Source: Candidatus Agrococcus pullicola (GTDB taxonomy: Bacteria; Actinomycetota; Actinomycetes; Actinomycetales; Microbacteriaceae). Taken from it: a DNA stretch of 9,521 nt. Made by a program: the position numbers and the translations under genes. The stretch covers positions 1 through 9,521 of the forward strand of contig DXDC01000132.1 of assembly GCA_019115685.1 (NCBI GenBank). Reading direction: 5' to 3'. The notes below the pieces were generated by a model, which did not search any database, was not told the origin of the DNA, and saw only the letters and a program-made list of their open reading frames with translations. Positions 1 through 5,732 of the stretch are shown here, piece after piece; the first letter of the stretch is position 1, and each line of letters starts with the position of its first letter.

Positions 1-767
1 GCCTCGTTCAGGCACATGAGCGGCGCTTTGAGCCCTGAGGCCTCCGGCAATCGGTGCTCGTCGCCGAGCCGGACGTTCTCGAGATGGATCTCGCACTGCA
101 CGGATGCCCGCATCGAGAGCTTCTGGTCGATGACGTGCGCGGTGAATCCCGGGGTATCGGTGGGCACTGCGAACCCGCGCACGCCCTCGTCGGTCATCGC
201 CCAGATGATCGCGACGCTCGCGAGGTTGGCGAGGCCGATCCAGCGCTTAGAGCCGTTCAGCACCCAGCCGTCACCATCGCGCACGGCACGGGTGCGCATG
301 CTCTTCGGGTCGGAACCCGCCGTGGGCTCCGTGAGTCCAAAGCAGCCGATCGCCTCACCGGTCGCCATCTTCGGCAGCCAGTGCTGCTTCTGCTCCTCGG
401 AGCCGTACTTGTGGATCGCACTCATCGCCAGCGACCCCTGCACGGAGACGAAGGTGCGCAGTCCCGAGTCGCCGGCCTCCAGCTCGAGCGCCGACAGGCC
501 GTACTCGACCGAGGTGCCGCCCGGGCATCCGTAGCCGTCCAGGTGCAGACCGAGGAGCCCGAGGTCGCCGAGTTCGCGGGCCAGCTCGACGGGGAAGTGC
601 GCGTTCTCGTACCAGTCGGCGATGTTGGGCCGGATGCGCTCGTCGACGAACGCACGCACTTTGTCTCGCTGCGCAAGCTCTCGGTCGCTGAGCAGGGCAT
701 CCAGCCCGAGCACGTCGCTGGATGCGCGGCGCTCGCGGATGCGTTCGAGACGGTCGGTTTCTGCCAC
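1..767 (-). CDS. gcdH: Acyl-CoA dehydrogenase, glutaryl-CoA dehydrogenase type (C-terminus beyond left edge)
   Basis: This is a flavin-dependent acyl-CoA dehydrogenase, most like glutaryl-CoA dehydrogenase, which oxidises and decarboxylates glutaryl-CoA to crotonyl-CoA in lysine and tryptophan breakdown. About 255 residues are visible. The N-terminal helical domain covers roughly residues 25-140 and the beta domain starts with FGLTEPTAGSD (143-153), the FAD/substrate-binding signature. GYGCPGG (78-84), the segment SGLRTFVSVQGSL (101-113) and YGSEEQKQHWLPKMATGE match the glutaryl-CoA dehydrogenase subgroup. Arg104 and Ser108 fall where that enzyme binds the glutaryl carboxylate. The catalytic glutamate and the C-terminal helical domain lie outside the window. 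The start is GTG at 765-767, preceded by AGGAG at 773-777 with a 5-nt spacer. The family is clear; the exact substrate is inferred from similarity and could be another acyl-CoA. Confidence 0.88.
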   Translation of the reverse strand, partial: MAETDRLERIRERRASSDVLGLDALLSDRELAQRDKVRAFVDERIRPNIADWYENAHFPVELARELGDLGLLGLHLDGYGCPGGTSVEYGLSALELEAGDSGLRTFVSVQGSLAMSAIHKYGSEEQKQHWLPKMATGEAIGCFGLTEPTAGSDPKSMRTRAVRDGDGWVLNGSKRWIGLANLASVAIIWAMTDEGVRGFAVPTDTPGFTAHVIDQKLSMRASVQCEIHLENVRLGDEHRLPEASGLKAPLMCLNE

Positions 768-846
768 GGGTGCTCCTTCGTTGAGTGCTATGCCGATCTG
801 GCTCGTCAATGTCTGTGCGTGCCGCGCGGGGCGCTTCGTACCGATG

Positions 847-852
847 AGGGTA
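847..852 (-). promoter_or_regulatory. Possible -10 box for the acyl-CoA dehydrogenase gene
   Basis: On the minus strand this reads TACCCT, matching the actinobacterial TAnnnT -10 pattern. It lies about 80 bp upstream of the GTG start at 767, implying a 5' leader of roughly 70 nt. I see no recognisable -35 element at the usual distance, so this is a weak call. Confidence 0.3.
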
Positions 853-948
853 GTCGAATCGGTGTGCCGAGCTTTCCGCGTGACACGGCGGTCTCTTCAT
901 GGTGGCGGGCATCGTTCATGCGTGTCCAATACCCAATCTGCCGTTATT

Positions 949-973
949 ACTTCATCCACTGCATTGATGAAGT
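949..973. repeat. 8-bp perfect inverted repeat, operator-like
   Basis: ACTTCATC (949-956) and GATGAAGT (966-973) are perfect inverted copies around a 9-nt centre. The repeat lies in the most AT-rich part of the spacer between the acyl-CoA dehydrogenase gene and pepO. Its size and symmetry fit a dimeric regulator operator better than a terminator, since neither flanking gene ends here. The binding protein is unknown. Confidence 0.45.
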
Positions 974-990
974 CCTGCACCGTTCGAGCG

Positions 991-1076
991 GGGCCAAAGG
1001 TCGGTCAATATGAACGGCCGACCCCCATGAGCCCCTGATGAGGCGCTGGCTCGCCGCATAGACCGACTTTTGGCCC
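991..1076. repeat. 16-bp inverted repeat with 54-nt loop
   Basis: GGGCCAAAGGTCGGTC (991-1006) pairs with GACCGACTTTTGGCCC (1061-1076) over all 16 positions, with one G-U wobble in plus-strand RNA. The loop also contains CCGACC (1018-1023), which can pair instead with GGTCGG (999-1004) inside the left arm, giving a smaller competing hairpin. Possible readings are a structured leader or attenuator, paired operators for a regulator, or the ends of a very small degenerate mobile element. The repeat ends about 80 bp before the proposed pepO -10 box, so if pepO is leaderless it is not part of that transcript. Confidence 0.6.
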
Positions 1077-1157
1077 TTCGGATGGCGGTGCTGGGGGCTC
1101 GGATGCGCGGGGAGCGAACAGTGACCCGCGCAAGCGCACTGAGTGTTCGGCGTCCAA

Positions 1158-1163
1158 TAGGCT
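1158..1163 (+). promoter_or_regulatory. -10 box TAGGCT, leaderless-type promoter of pepO
   Basis: TAGGCT matches the TAnnnT -10 consensus and ends 7 nt before the ATG at 1171, so transcription would begin at or next to the start codon. There is no Shine-Dalgarno sequence in the intervening bases, which agrees with a leaderless mRNA. A clear -35 hexamer is not visible. Confidence 0.55.
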
Positions 1164-1170
1164 GACCAGC

Positions 1171-3111
1171 ATGACCGGTGGAGTTTCTGGAATCAACGTA
1201 GACGCCTTCAATCCCGAGATCAGCCCCCGTGAAGATCTCTTCATGCACGTGCACGGCACGTGGCTCGAGAAGACGAAGATCCCGGGTGACAAAGCACGCT
1301 GGGGTTCCTTCGACGCACTCGCCGAGCGCGCCGAGAAGGACGTCAAGCAGATCGTGGTCGATTGCGAGAACGCCGAACCCGGAACAGAGGAGCGCAAGAT
1401 CGGCGACCTCTACGCCTCCTTCATGGACGAGGATGCCGCGAACGCCAAGGGGCTCGACCCGATCCGTGCGGAACTGAGCGAGCTGGAGGCCGTGACGAGC
1501 ATCCGGGAGTTCCTGGCGTTCCTGGGCCGTCACGAAGCCACGGGCGGCCCCGGCTTCATCGGCCAGTTCGTCGACGGCGACTTCGGCGACCCCGACCGCT
1601 ACATCCTCTTCTGGTCGCAGGCCGGTCTCGGCCTCCCCGATGAGTCGTACTATCGCGAGGAGGCCTTCGAAGAGATTCGCGAAGAGTACAAGCGGTACGC
1701 GCAGCGGATGCTCAGCTTCCTGGATGAGGACACCGCAGCGACAGAGGCCGAAGCGCTCTGGCAACTCGAGAAGAACATCGCGAAGGTGCACTGGGACAGC
1801 GTGGCCTCCCGCGACCTGCAGAAGATGTACAACGTGCGCGCCGTCCGCGAAGAGTATCCGGCGCTGGAGCCGTGGCTCGAGGCGATGGATGCGCCAGCGC
1901 ACATCTTCGACCGTGTCGTCGTGGCCCAGCCCAGCTTCGTCGAGGGTGTCGTCGACCTGCTGAGCGATGACAACCTCGAAGCCTGGAAGGCGTGGGCGAA
2001 GCTCGCGATCATCCGTGGCGCCGCACCGTACCTGACGAGCGAGATATCGAAGGCGAACTTCGACTTCTACGGCACCGTCCTGACCGGCACCACGAAGCAG
2101 CGCGCTCGCTGGAAGCGCGGCGTTCGCTTCGTCGAGGGCGCTATCGGCGATGCCGTCGGGCGTGCCTACGTCGAGCGTCACTTCCCGCCAACCGCGAAGG
2201 CCCGCATGAACGAGCTCATCGAGAACCTCGTCGCCGCGTACGAGCAGTCGATCAAGAACCTCGACTGGATGGGTGAGGCAACCCGCGAGCGCGCGCTCGA
2301 GAAGCTGAGTAAGTTCGTGCCGAAGATCGGCTACCCGGTGAAGTGGCGCGAATACGACGACCTTACGGTGACGGACGACCTCATGCAGAACGTCAGGAGC
2401 GCGTCCAAGCACGAGCACGACTTCGAGCTCGCGAAGGTCGGCGGGCCGCTCGACCGTGACGAGTGGGAGATGAGCCCGCAGACGGTCAACGCCTACTACC
2501 ATCCCGGTCGCAACGAAATCGTGTTCCCAGCCGCGATTCTGCAGCCGCCCTTCTTCGATGAGAGTTGGGACGACGCAGCGATCTACGGCGCGATCGGCGC
2601 CGTCATCGGTCACGAGATCGGGCACGGCTTCGACGATCAGGGCTCGAAGTTCGACGGCGATGGTCAGTTGTTCGACTGGTGGAGTGAGGATGACCGCGCA
2701 GCGTTCGAGGAGCGCACCAGCGTGCTCATCGACCAGTACAACGAGCTGCAGCCCAAGGACGCTCCCGACCACTCGGTGAACGGGGAACTCACGATCGGCG
2801 AAAATATCGGCGACCTGGGCGGTTTGGGTATCGCCTGGAAGGCCTACCTGCTGTCGCTCGATGGTCGGGAGGCTCCCGTCATCGACGGTCTCACCGGCGC
2901 GCAGCGCTTCTTCTATTCCTGGGCGGCGGTGTGGCAGATGAAGATCCGTCCGGCGGAGGCGGTGCGGCTCGTGCAGATCGATCCGCACTCGCCGAACGAG
3001 CACCGCACCAACCAGATCGTCAAGAACCTCGACGCGTTCTACGACGCCTTCGGCGTGCAGGAGGGCGACCCCATGTACCTCGCGCCCGAGCAGCGCGTCA
3101 CCATCTGGTAG
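1171..3111 (+). CDS. pepO: M13 family zinc metallopeptidase (neprilysin/PepO family)
   Basis: This 646-residue protein is a zinc endopeptidase of family M13 (PepO, neprilysin, mycobacterial Zmp1), which cleaves oligopeptides in a closed cavity. The HEXXH zinc motif is HEIGH at 481-485, with catalytic Glu482. The third zinc ligand is Glu544 in ENIGD (544-548), with conserved Asp548. The substrate-backbone motif NAYY is at 440-443, followed by a VFPAAILQPPFF segment typical of the family. The N-terminal half (about residues 15-390) is the helical M13_N domain and the rest is the catalytic M13_C domain. The C-terminus is RVTIW, where animal enzymes have a CxxW ending. No signal peptide or membrane anchor is seen, so a cytoplasmic location is inferred; Zmp1 also lacks a classical signal peptide. 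The length is normal. The ATG start is supported by the leaderless promoter 7 nt upstream. The next gene is convergent. Confidence 0.95.
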   Translation: MTGGVSGINVDAFNPEISPREDLFMHVHGTWLEKTKIPGDKARWGSFDALAERAEKDVKQIVVDCENAEPGTEERKIGDLYASFMDEDAANAKGLDPIRAELSELEAVTSIREFLAFLGRHEATGGPGFIGQFVDGDFGDPDRYILFWSQAGLGLPDESYYREEAFEEIREEYKRYAQRMLSFLDEDTAATEAEALWQLEKNIAKVHWDSVASRDLQKMYNVRAVREEYPALEPWLEAMDAPAHIFDRVVVAQPSFVEGVVDLLSDDNLEAWKAWAKLAIIRGAAPYLTSEISKANFDFYGTVLTGTTKQRARWKRGVRFVEGAIGDAVGRAYVERHFPPTAKARMNELIENLVAAYEQSIKNLDWMGEATRERALEKLSKFVPKIGYPVKWREYDDLTVTDDLMQNVRSASKHEHDFELAKVGGPLDRDEWEMSPQTVNAYYHPGRNEIVFPAAILQPPFFDESWDDAAIYGAIGAVIGHEIGHGFDDQGSKFDGDGQLFDWWSEDDRAAFEERTSVLIDQYNELQPKDAPDHSVNGELTIGENIGDLGGLGIAWKAYLLSLDGREAPVIDGLTGAQRFFYSWAAVWQMKIRPAEAVRLVQIDPHSPNEHRTNQIVKNLDAFYDAFGVQEGDPMYLAPEQRVTIW

Positions 3112-3136
3112 CGGGCATCCCGTGTAGCGGCTCCCG

Positions 3137-3163
3137 GCTGAGTCCGTGCGGGGTCGGCTCAGC
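3137..3163. terminator. Possible bidirectional terminator hairpin between pepO and the CPBP gene
   Basis: GCTGAG (3137-3142) and CTCAGC (3158-3163) form a 6-bp stem, extendable by two further pairs including a wobble, in the short spacer between two convergent genes. The right arm overlaps the stop codon of the CPBP gene. There is no U-tract on either side, as is common in GC-rich actinobacteria, so the call rests on position and symmetry alone. Confidence 0.3.
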
Positions 3164-4289
3164 GTTCACCGCCCCGGTCGGTGCTCGGCGCATCGGGCGC
3201 GTTTCGAGTGTGCGGAACATAGCCCTGCGCCCACTCGGGAGTTCCGACGGCCGGCTCCGCGGTCGGATTCGACACGCCGGCGCCCCGAGGGGCGGGATGC
3301 CCGCCCGACAGGTGCTTCGCAGGCACGGTCACGAGGGGCTTCGGCAGTCGCTTGCCGAAGAGCCCGAGCCCTGCCATGACGACGATGATGGCCGCCATGA
3401 TGATCCAGCCGGGCGCGCCGACGACGGTCTGCGTGAGCCCGCCGGCAGGGTCGAAGTTCATCACGAAGAGGAAGCCGATCGGCGCCGTCGCGTTCAGCGC
3501 GCCGTGGCCGACGGCGGCAACCCACACGTTGCGGCACCACAGCCGCGACCAGTTGAGGATGACGCCGACGAAGAAGCAGAACACGATCATCAGGAGCACG
3601 CCGAAGATGTCTGTTCTGCCGAAGTTGTAACCGAGCAGGATGATCGGTGCGTGCCACACACCCCAAATGACGCCGCTGATGATCGCCATGGGCCAGAAAC
3701 CCAGCGGCTTCAGCGCGGGCACCAGGAAACCGCGCCAGCCCAGTTCCTCACCGAATGCCGCGAACGTGGCTTGCACCACGATGAGCGGTGTCATCGCGAT
3801 CGAGAGAAGAGCGAGGGCTTCTGCGGACATCCCGGCCAGGGCGGCGTCCTCCTCGAGAGCCGACGCGTTGAAACCGAAATCGACCCAGCCGAACAGGCTC
3901 GCGACGAAGGCCGCACTGACCGCCAGCAGACCGAACACGATAGGCCAGACGAGAATCAGCACGATCGACCGCACGACCGGCTTGAACGGGGTCAGCCCCA
4001 GATACCGGGCTTTGTACTTCGGCTTCACGATGAAGAACGTCACGATGAGCGCAGCGACCGTCGGCGTATACATCATGAGCAGCACGAGCCACGTGAACTT
4101 CGGATCCGCGAGCCCGTCGCCGAGCCAGAGCGGAATCGTGACGAGCCAGGCGAGCCCGCACGCGAGGACGGTGTACACGGCCACTGCCGGCCAGGGCACA
4201 CGCGTCGGTTCAGCCGAATCGACCCCCGGCGGATCTTGTGGCACCGGGTTCGCAGACGTTGGGATCACGGGTGCTGGGTTCGTGCTCAT
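3159..4289 (-). CDS. CPBP family intramembrane glutamic endopeptidase (Abi/CAAX-type)
   Basis: This 376-residue multi-pass membrane protein belongs to the CPBP (CAAX protease and bacteriocin-processing, formerly Abi) family. All family motifs are present: EELGWR at 181-186 (EExxxR, Glu181, Glu182, Arg186), WGVWH at 209-213 with His213, and HGALN at 262-266. About eight hydrophobic segments lie near residues 32-54, 65-88, 106-133, 158-178, 198-217, 227-246, 254-275 and 292-311. A Pro-rich polar N-terminus (1-30) and a roughly 63-residue polar C-terminal tail flank the membrane core; the tail is long for the family. Substrates are unknown. Bacterial homologues act in bacteriocin immunity or maturation or cleave membrane regulators, but no bacteriocin gene is nearby. 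The ATG has no Shine-Dalgarno; CAGACT, one base from TAnnnT, ends 7 nt upstream and fits a leaderless start. Confidence 0.9.
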   Translation of the reverse strand: MSTNPAPVIPTSANPVPQDPPGVDSAEPTRVPWPAVAVYTVLACGLAWLVTIPLWLGDGLADPKFTWLVLLMMYTPTVAALIVTFFIVKPKYKARYLGLTPFKPVVRSIVLILVWPIVFGLLAVSAAFVASLFGWVDFGFNASALEEDAALAGMSAEALALLSIAMTPLIVVQATFAAFGEELGWRGFLVPALKPLGFWPMAIISGVIWGVWHAPIILLGYNFGRTDIFGVLLMIVFCFFVGVILNWSRLWCRNVWVAAVGHGALNATAPIGFLFVMNFDPAGGLTQTVVGAPGWIIMAAIIVVMAGLGLFGKRLPKPLVTVPAKHLSGGHPAPRGAGVSNPTAEPAVGTPEWAQGYVPHTRNAPDAPSTDRGGER

Positions 4290-4296
4290 GAGTTCA

Positions 4297-4302
4297 AGTC
4301 TG
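4297..4302 (-). promoter_or_regulatory. Possible leaderless -10 box for the CPBP protease gene
   Basis: On the minus strand this reads CAGACT, which differs from the TAnnnT consensus at the first base and lies exactly 7 nt upstream of the ATG at 4289. The absence of a Shine-Dalgarno at this start supports a leaderless mRNA. No -35 element is evident. Confidence 0.35.
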
Positions 4303-4504
4303 GTCGGACGCGACGCGCGCGACCTCCCCCGCGAGGAGGAAATGCGGAGTACGGCATCCGTCTCCCGCTGGAGGTTCGGGCGCGGAAACGACGGCGCGAC
4401 GAATCGTGCAGAGCATTGTCACAGAAGAGGCCGACGATTCGCCGAGCAATTAGTGGGTCTGTGCAGTCTGGGGGCACGCGTTCGCGCTCAGCGGTCATCC
4501 CCGG

Positions 4505-4510
4505 TACCGT
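4505..4510 (+). promoter_or_regulatory. Probable -10 box TACCGT of the three-gene membrane operon
   Basis: TACCGT preceded by GG fits the actinobacterial TAnnnT -10 consensus and lies 45 bp before the first ATG of the operon. Transcription would start near 4517, giving a leader of about 40 nt that includes the ribosome binding site AGGGAG at 4544-4549. The expected -35 position (about 4481-4487) holds only a weak TTCGCG. Confidence 0.4.
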
Positions 4511-4555
4511 TGACGTGTGCGGCTGAAGCCGTGAACGAAGATTAGGGAGTGAATC

Positions 4556-4798
4556 ATGCGAGGACGTCTTCTCTTCATCGTCGGGCTCGGCGTCGGGTAT
4601 GTGCTCGGAGCACGTGCAGGCCGCCAGCGCTACGAGCAGATCGCCTCGGCGGCGAACAAGGTGTGGAACTCGAACGCAGTTTCCCGCCCGCGTGAGCAGG
4701 CCGTTGAATTCGTGCAGGAGCAAGCGCCGAAAGTCGCCGCAGCAGCCGCTGACACGGCGTCCAAGACGCTGAACAAGGTGACGAAGCGTAAGGCGTAG
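4556..4798 (+). CDS. YtxH-like small membrane-anchored protein
   Basis: This 80-residue protein has one N-terminal hydrophobic segment (about residues 4-18, rich in Gly and Leu) followed at once by a basic GARAGRQRYEQI stretch. The remaining alanine- and lysine-rich part is probably helical and ends in KRKA. The pattern GVGYVLGxRAGRxRYEQI is typical of short actinobacterial proteins annotated as YtxH-like. No enzymatic role is known; a membrane-associated or stress-related function is inferred from the architecture. The start is ATG with Shine-Dalgarno AGGGAG (4544-4549) and a 6-nt spacer. The stop is one base before the ATG of the next gene, so the two are almost certainly co-transcribed and translationally coupled. 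Confidence 0.8.
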   Translation: MRGRLLFIVGLGVGYVLGARAGRQRYEQIASAANKVWNSNAVSRPREQAVEFVQEQAPKVAAAAADTASKTLNKVTKRKA

Positions 4799-4799
4799 C

Positions 4800-5237
4800 A
4801 TGCAGGAGCGTAAGCGGCTCGGAGACATCATCAGCGAACTCCCCGGGCAGATCATCGGGCTGATCAGCGCCGAAATCGCCAATCTCAAGAAGGAGATCAC
4901 CGGCAAGGTCGCCGGTATCGGCAAGGGCGGAGCGCTGCTCGCGGTTGCGGGCGTACTCGCCCTGTTCATGCTCGGCTGGTTGTTTGTTGCCGGTTTCTTC
5001 GCCTGGAACCTGCTGTTCCCGGAGTGGGCGGCTGCGTTGCTGACGGCGGCGTCGATTCTCTTGATCGCTGCTGTTCTCGCGATTCCCGGTATCGTCGCGA
5101 TCAAGAAGAACAGCGACTTCGGCAATCTCCGAAGCGTCAACTCGATCAAGGATGACGTGAACATGGTGCGCGGACTCGGGCACGCAGGGGACGGAACCTC
5201 GCCGATGGATGACCTGATCGACGGGAAGGATGACTGA
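4800..5237 (+). CDS. Phage holin family protein (holin superfamily III type, PF07332)
   Basis: This 145-residue protein has two strongly hydrophobic helices (about 42-68 and 75-101) joined by a short FPEW loop, a charged amphipathic N-terminus and an acidic C-terminal tail ending DLIDGKDD. This architecture, with the N-terminal pattern LGDIISELPGQIIGLISAEIANLKKEI, matches the putative actinobacterial holin-X family. Despite the name, such genes are usually chromosomal, and here there is no phage context. A role as a small integral membrane protein of the cell envelope is more likely than host lysis (inference). It starts one base after the upstream stop codon, with AAGG at 4790-4793 as a possible ribosome binding site inside the upstream gene. 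Its stop overlaps the region where the next gene begins. Confidence 0.85.
   Translation: MQERKRLGDIISELPGQIIGLISAEIANLKKEITGKVAGIGKGGALLAVAGVLALFMLGWLFVAGFFAWNLLFPEWAAALLTAASILLIAAVLAIPGIVAIKKNSDFGNLRSVNSIKDDVNMVRGLGHAGDGTSPMDDLIDGKDD
5226..5230 (+). promoter_or_regulatory. Ribosome binding site AAGGA that favours the GTG start of the DUF3618 gene
   Basis: AAGGA at 5226-5230 sits 8 nt before GTG 5239 but touches the alternative in-frame ATG at 5230, where it cannot act as a Shine-Dalgarno. Spacing therefore favours GTG 5239 as the start. The site lies inside the last codons of the holin-like gene. Confidence 0.5.
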
Positions 5238-5238
5238 C

Positions 5239-5475
5239 GTGAGCGAAGAAGAGAACGAATCGAAGCCTGCTCCCTCGCAGCGAGAGATCGACGAGCAGCG
5301 CGAAGCGCTCCGTCAGAACCTCAACGCGCTCGAGGACATGGTCAACCCGTCCAAGGTCGCCGGTCGCGTCAAAGAGAAGGTGCAGGACGACCCGGCACCC
5401 TGGATCGCGGCGGCCACGGGCCTCGCCGTGCTGATCGGCGGCATCGTCACCCTGGTGATCGTCAAGCGCCGCTAA
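5239..5475 (+). CDS. DUF3618 domain-containing membrane protein
   Basis: From the GTG this is a 78-residue protein. A polar, acidic N-terminus is followed by the DUF3618-type helix REIDEQREALRQNLNALED (about 15-33), a basic segment with KVAGRVKEKV, and one transmembrane helix near 54-75 ending in KRR, which suggests a cytoplasmic C-terminal anchor or a tail-anchored topology. No biochemical function is known for this family. It is the third gene of the operon with the YtxH-like and holin-like genes, a neighbourhood that recurs in actinobacteria (general knowledge), so a shared envelope role is inferred. An in-frame ATG at 5230 would add three residues and overlap the upstream gene by 8 bp; I prefer GTG 5239 because of its well-spaced Shine-Dalgarno. 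Confidence 0.82.
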   Translation: MSEEENESKPAPSQREIDEQREALRQNLNALEDMVNPSKVAGRVKEKVQDDPAPWIAAATGLAVLIGGIVTLVIVKRR

Positions 5476-5520
5476 CTCCGCTCAACACTCACACCGCTTT
5501 ACGTCGCATCTGCCGAGTGC

Positions 5521-5590
5521 ACACTTCTCGGTCTATACATGGCGACACGCCCGTATAGCGCGTTCATTCCATGCATGGACCGAGAAGTGT
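5521..5590. terminator. Long hairpin between convergent genes (bidirectional terminator or REP/MITE-like element)
   Basis: The left arm 5521-5542 pairs with 5569-5590 over 22 positions, with 20 Watson-Crick pairs, one wobble and one mismatch; the outer 13 pairs (ACACTTCTCGGTC with GACCGAGAAGTGT) are perfect. The loop is 26 nt. It begins 46 bp after the DUF3618 stop codon and lies beyond the 3' end of the convergent GNAT gene, so it is well placed to terminate both transcripts. A competing hairpin can form inside it: TATAC (5534-5538) with GTATA (5553-5557), enclosing GGCG-ACA-CGCC (5541-5551). No U-tract is present. Confidence 0.55.
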
Positions 5591-5619
5591 TCCCACGCAA
5601 CGACGAGGGGCGGCGCGCG

Positions 5620-5656
5620 CTAGTTGTCGGAGGACGGCAGCGCTACCTCGAGTTCG
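5620..5656 (-). pseudogene. Duplicated fragment of a GNAT gene 3' end
   Basis: A 24-bp stretch at 5633-5656 is identical to 5709-5732, which encodes the last residues of the neighbouring acetyltransferase. Read on the minus strand, this extra copy encodes ELEVALPSSDN followed by a stop at 5620-5622, very close to the real C-terminus ELEVALPSTAD. It lies 76 bp downstream and in a different frame, so it is not translated as part of the gene. It looks like the remnant of a second gene end left by a tandem duplication or by recombination with a homologous gene. Confidence 0.6.
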
Positions 5657-5732
5657 GAAATCGTCGGTGAGGCGATTTCGTGGAAAGGCTCGGGCTCAAT
5701 CGGCTGTCGACGGCAGCGCTACCTCGAGTTCG
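5633..5732. repeat. 24-bp direct repeat, copies at 5633-5656 and 5709-5732
   Basis: Both copies contain GACGGCAGCGCTACCTCGAG and continue with TTCG. The second copy is inside the 3' end of the GNAT gene and the first is downstream of its stop. The repeat period is 76 bp. Weaker similarity extends a few bases beyond the exact match on the side nearer the gene body. Confidence 0.85.

Larger units (their letters stand above)
768..1170. other. Divergent intergenic region between acyl-CoA dehydrogenase and pepO
   Basis: This 403-bp spacer separates two divergently transcribed genes. I see no convincing gene in it: the open frames that cross it are continuations of antisense frames or short arginine-rich frames without a ribosome binding site. 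It contains a probable minus-strand -10 box (847-852), an 8-bp perfect inverted repeat in an AT-richer stretch (949-973), a 16-bp inverted repeat with a 54-nt loop (991-1076), and a -10 box placed for leaderless transcription of pepO (1158-1163). Confidence 0.7.

Noticed and set aside
54..1013. A 319-codon plus-strand open frame across the acyl-CoA dehydrogenase gene
   Set aside because: The opposite strand encodes a clear acyl-CoA dehydrogenase with FGLTEP and a good ribosome binding site. The plus-strand product is a low-information antisense frame.
790..1038. Possible small Cys/Arg-rich gene on the plus strand in the divergent spacer
   Set aside because: There is no Shine-Dalgarno or -10 box at a start, the composition is random-looking, and the frame runs through both inverted repeats.
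952..3003. A 683-codon open frame on the minus strand spanning nearly all of pepO
   Set aside because: It is exactly antisense to an intact M13 peptidase, has no recognisable domain, and has the Arg/Leu/Val/Asp-rich composition expected when the reverse frame of a GC-rich gene is read. GC bias removes stop codons in this frame.
4400..4441. 8-bp inverted repeat CGAATCGT / ACGATTCG with a 26-nt loop
   Set aside because: The arms are short, each is itself nearly palindromic, and the position between two divergent promoters gives no further support, so it may be chance.
2931..4526. A 531-codon plus-strand open frame from the end of pepO through the CPBP gene
   Set aside because: Its product is extremely rich in Arg, Asp, His and Gln with no domain pattern, and it runs antisense to a protease homologue with all its motifs intact.
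4286..5164. A 292-codon minus-strand open frame opposite the three-gene membrane operon
   Set aside because: The plus strand has three compact genes with ribosome binding sites and recognisable families; the reverse product shows no domain.
4800..5237. Prophage or lysis cassette suggested by the holin-like protein
   Set aside because: No lysin, structural, integrase or terminase genes are present, and the gene sits in an operon with other chromosomal actinobacterial membrane proteins.
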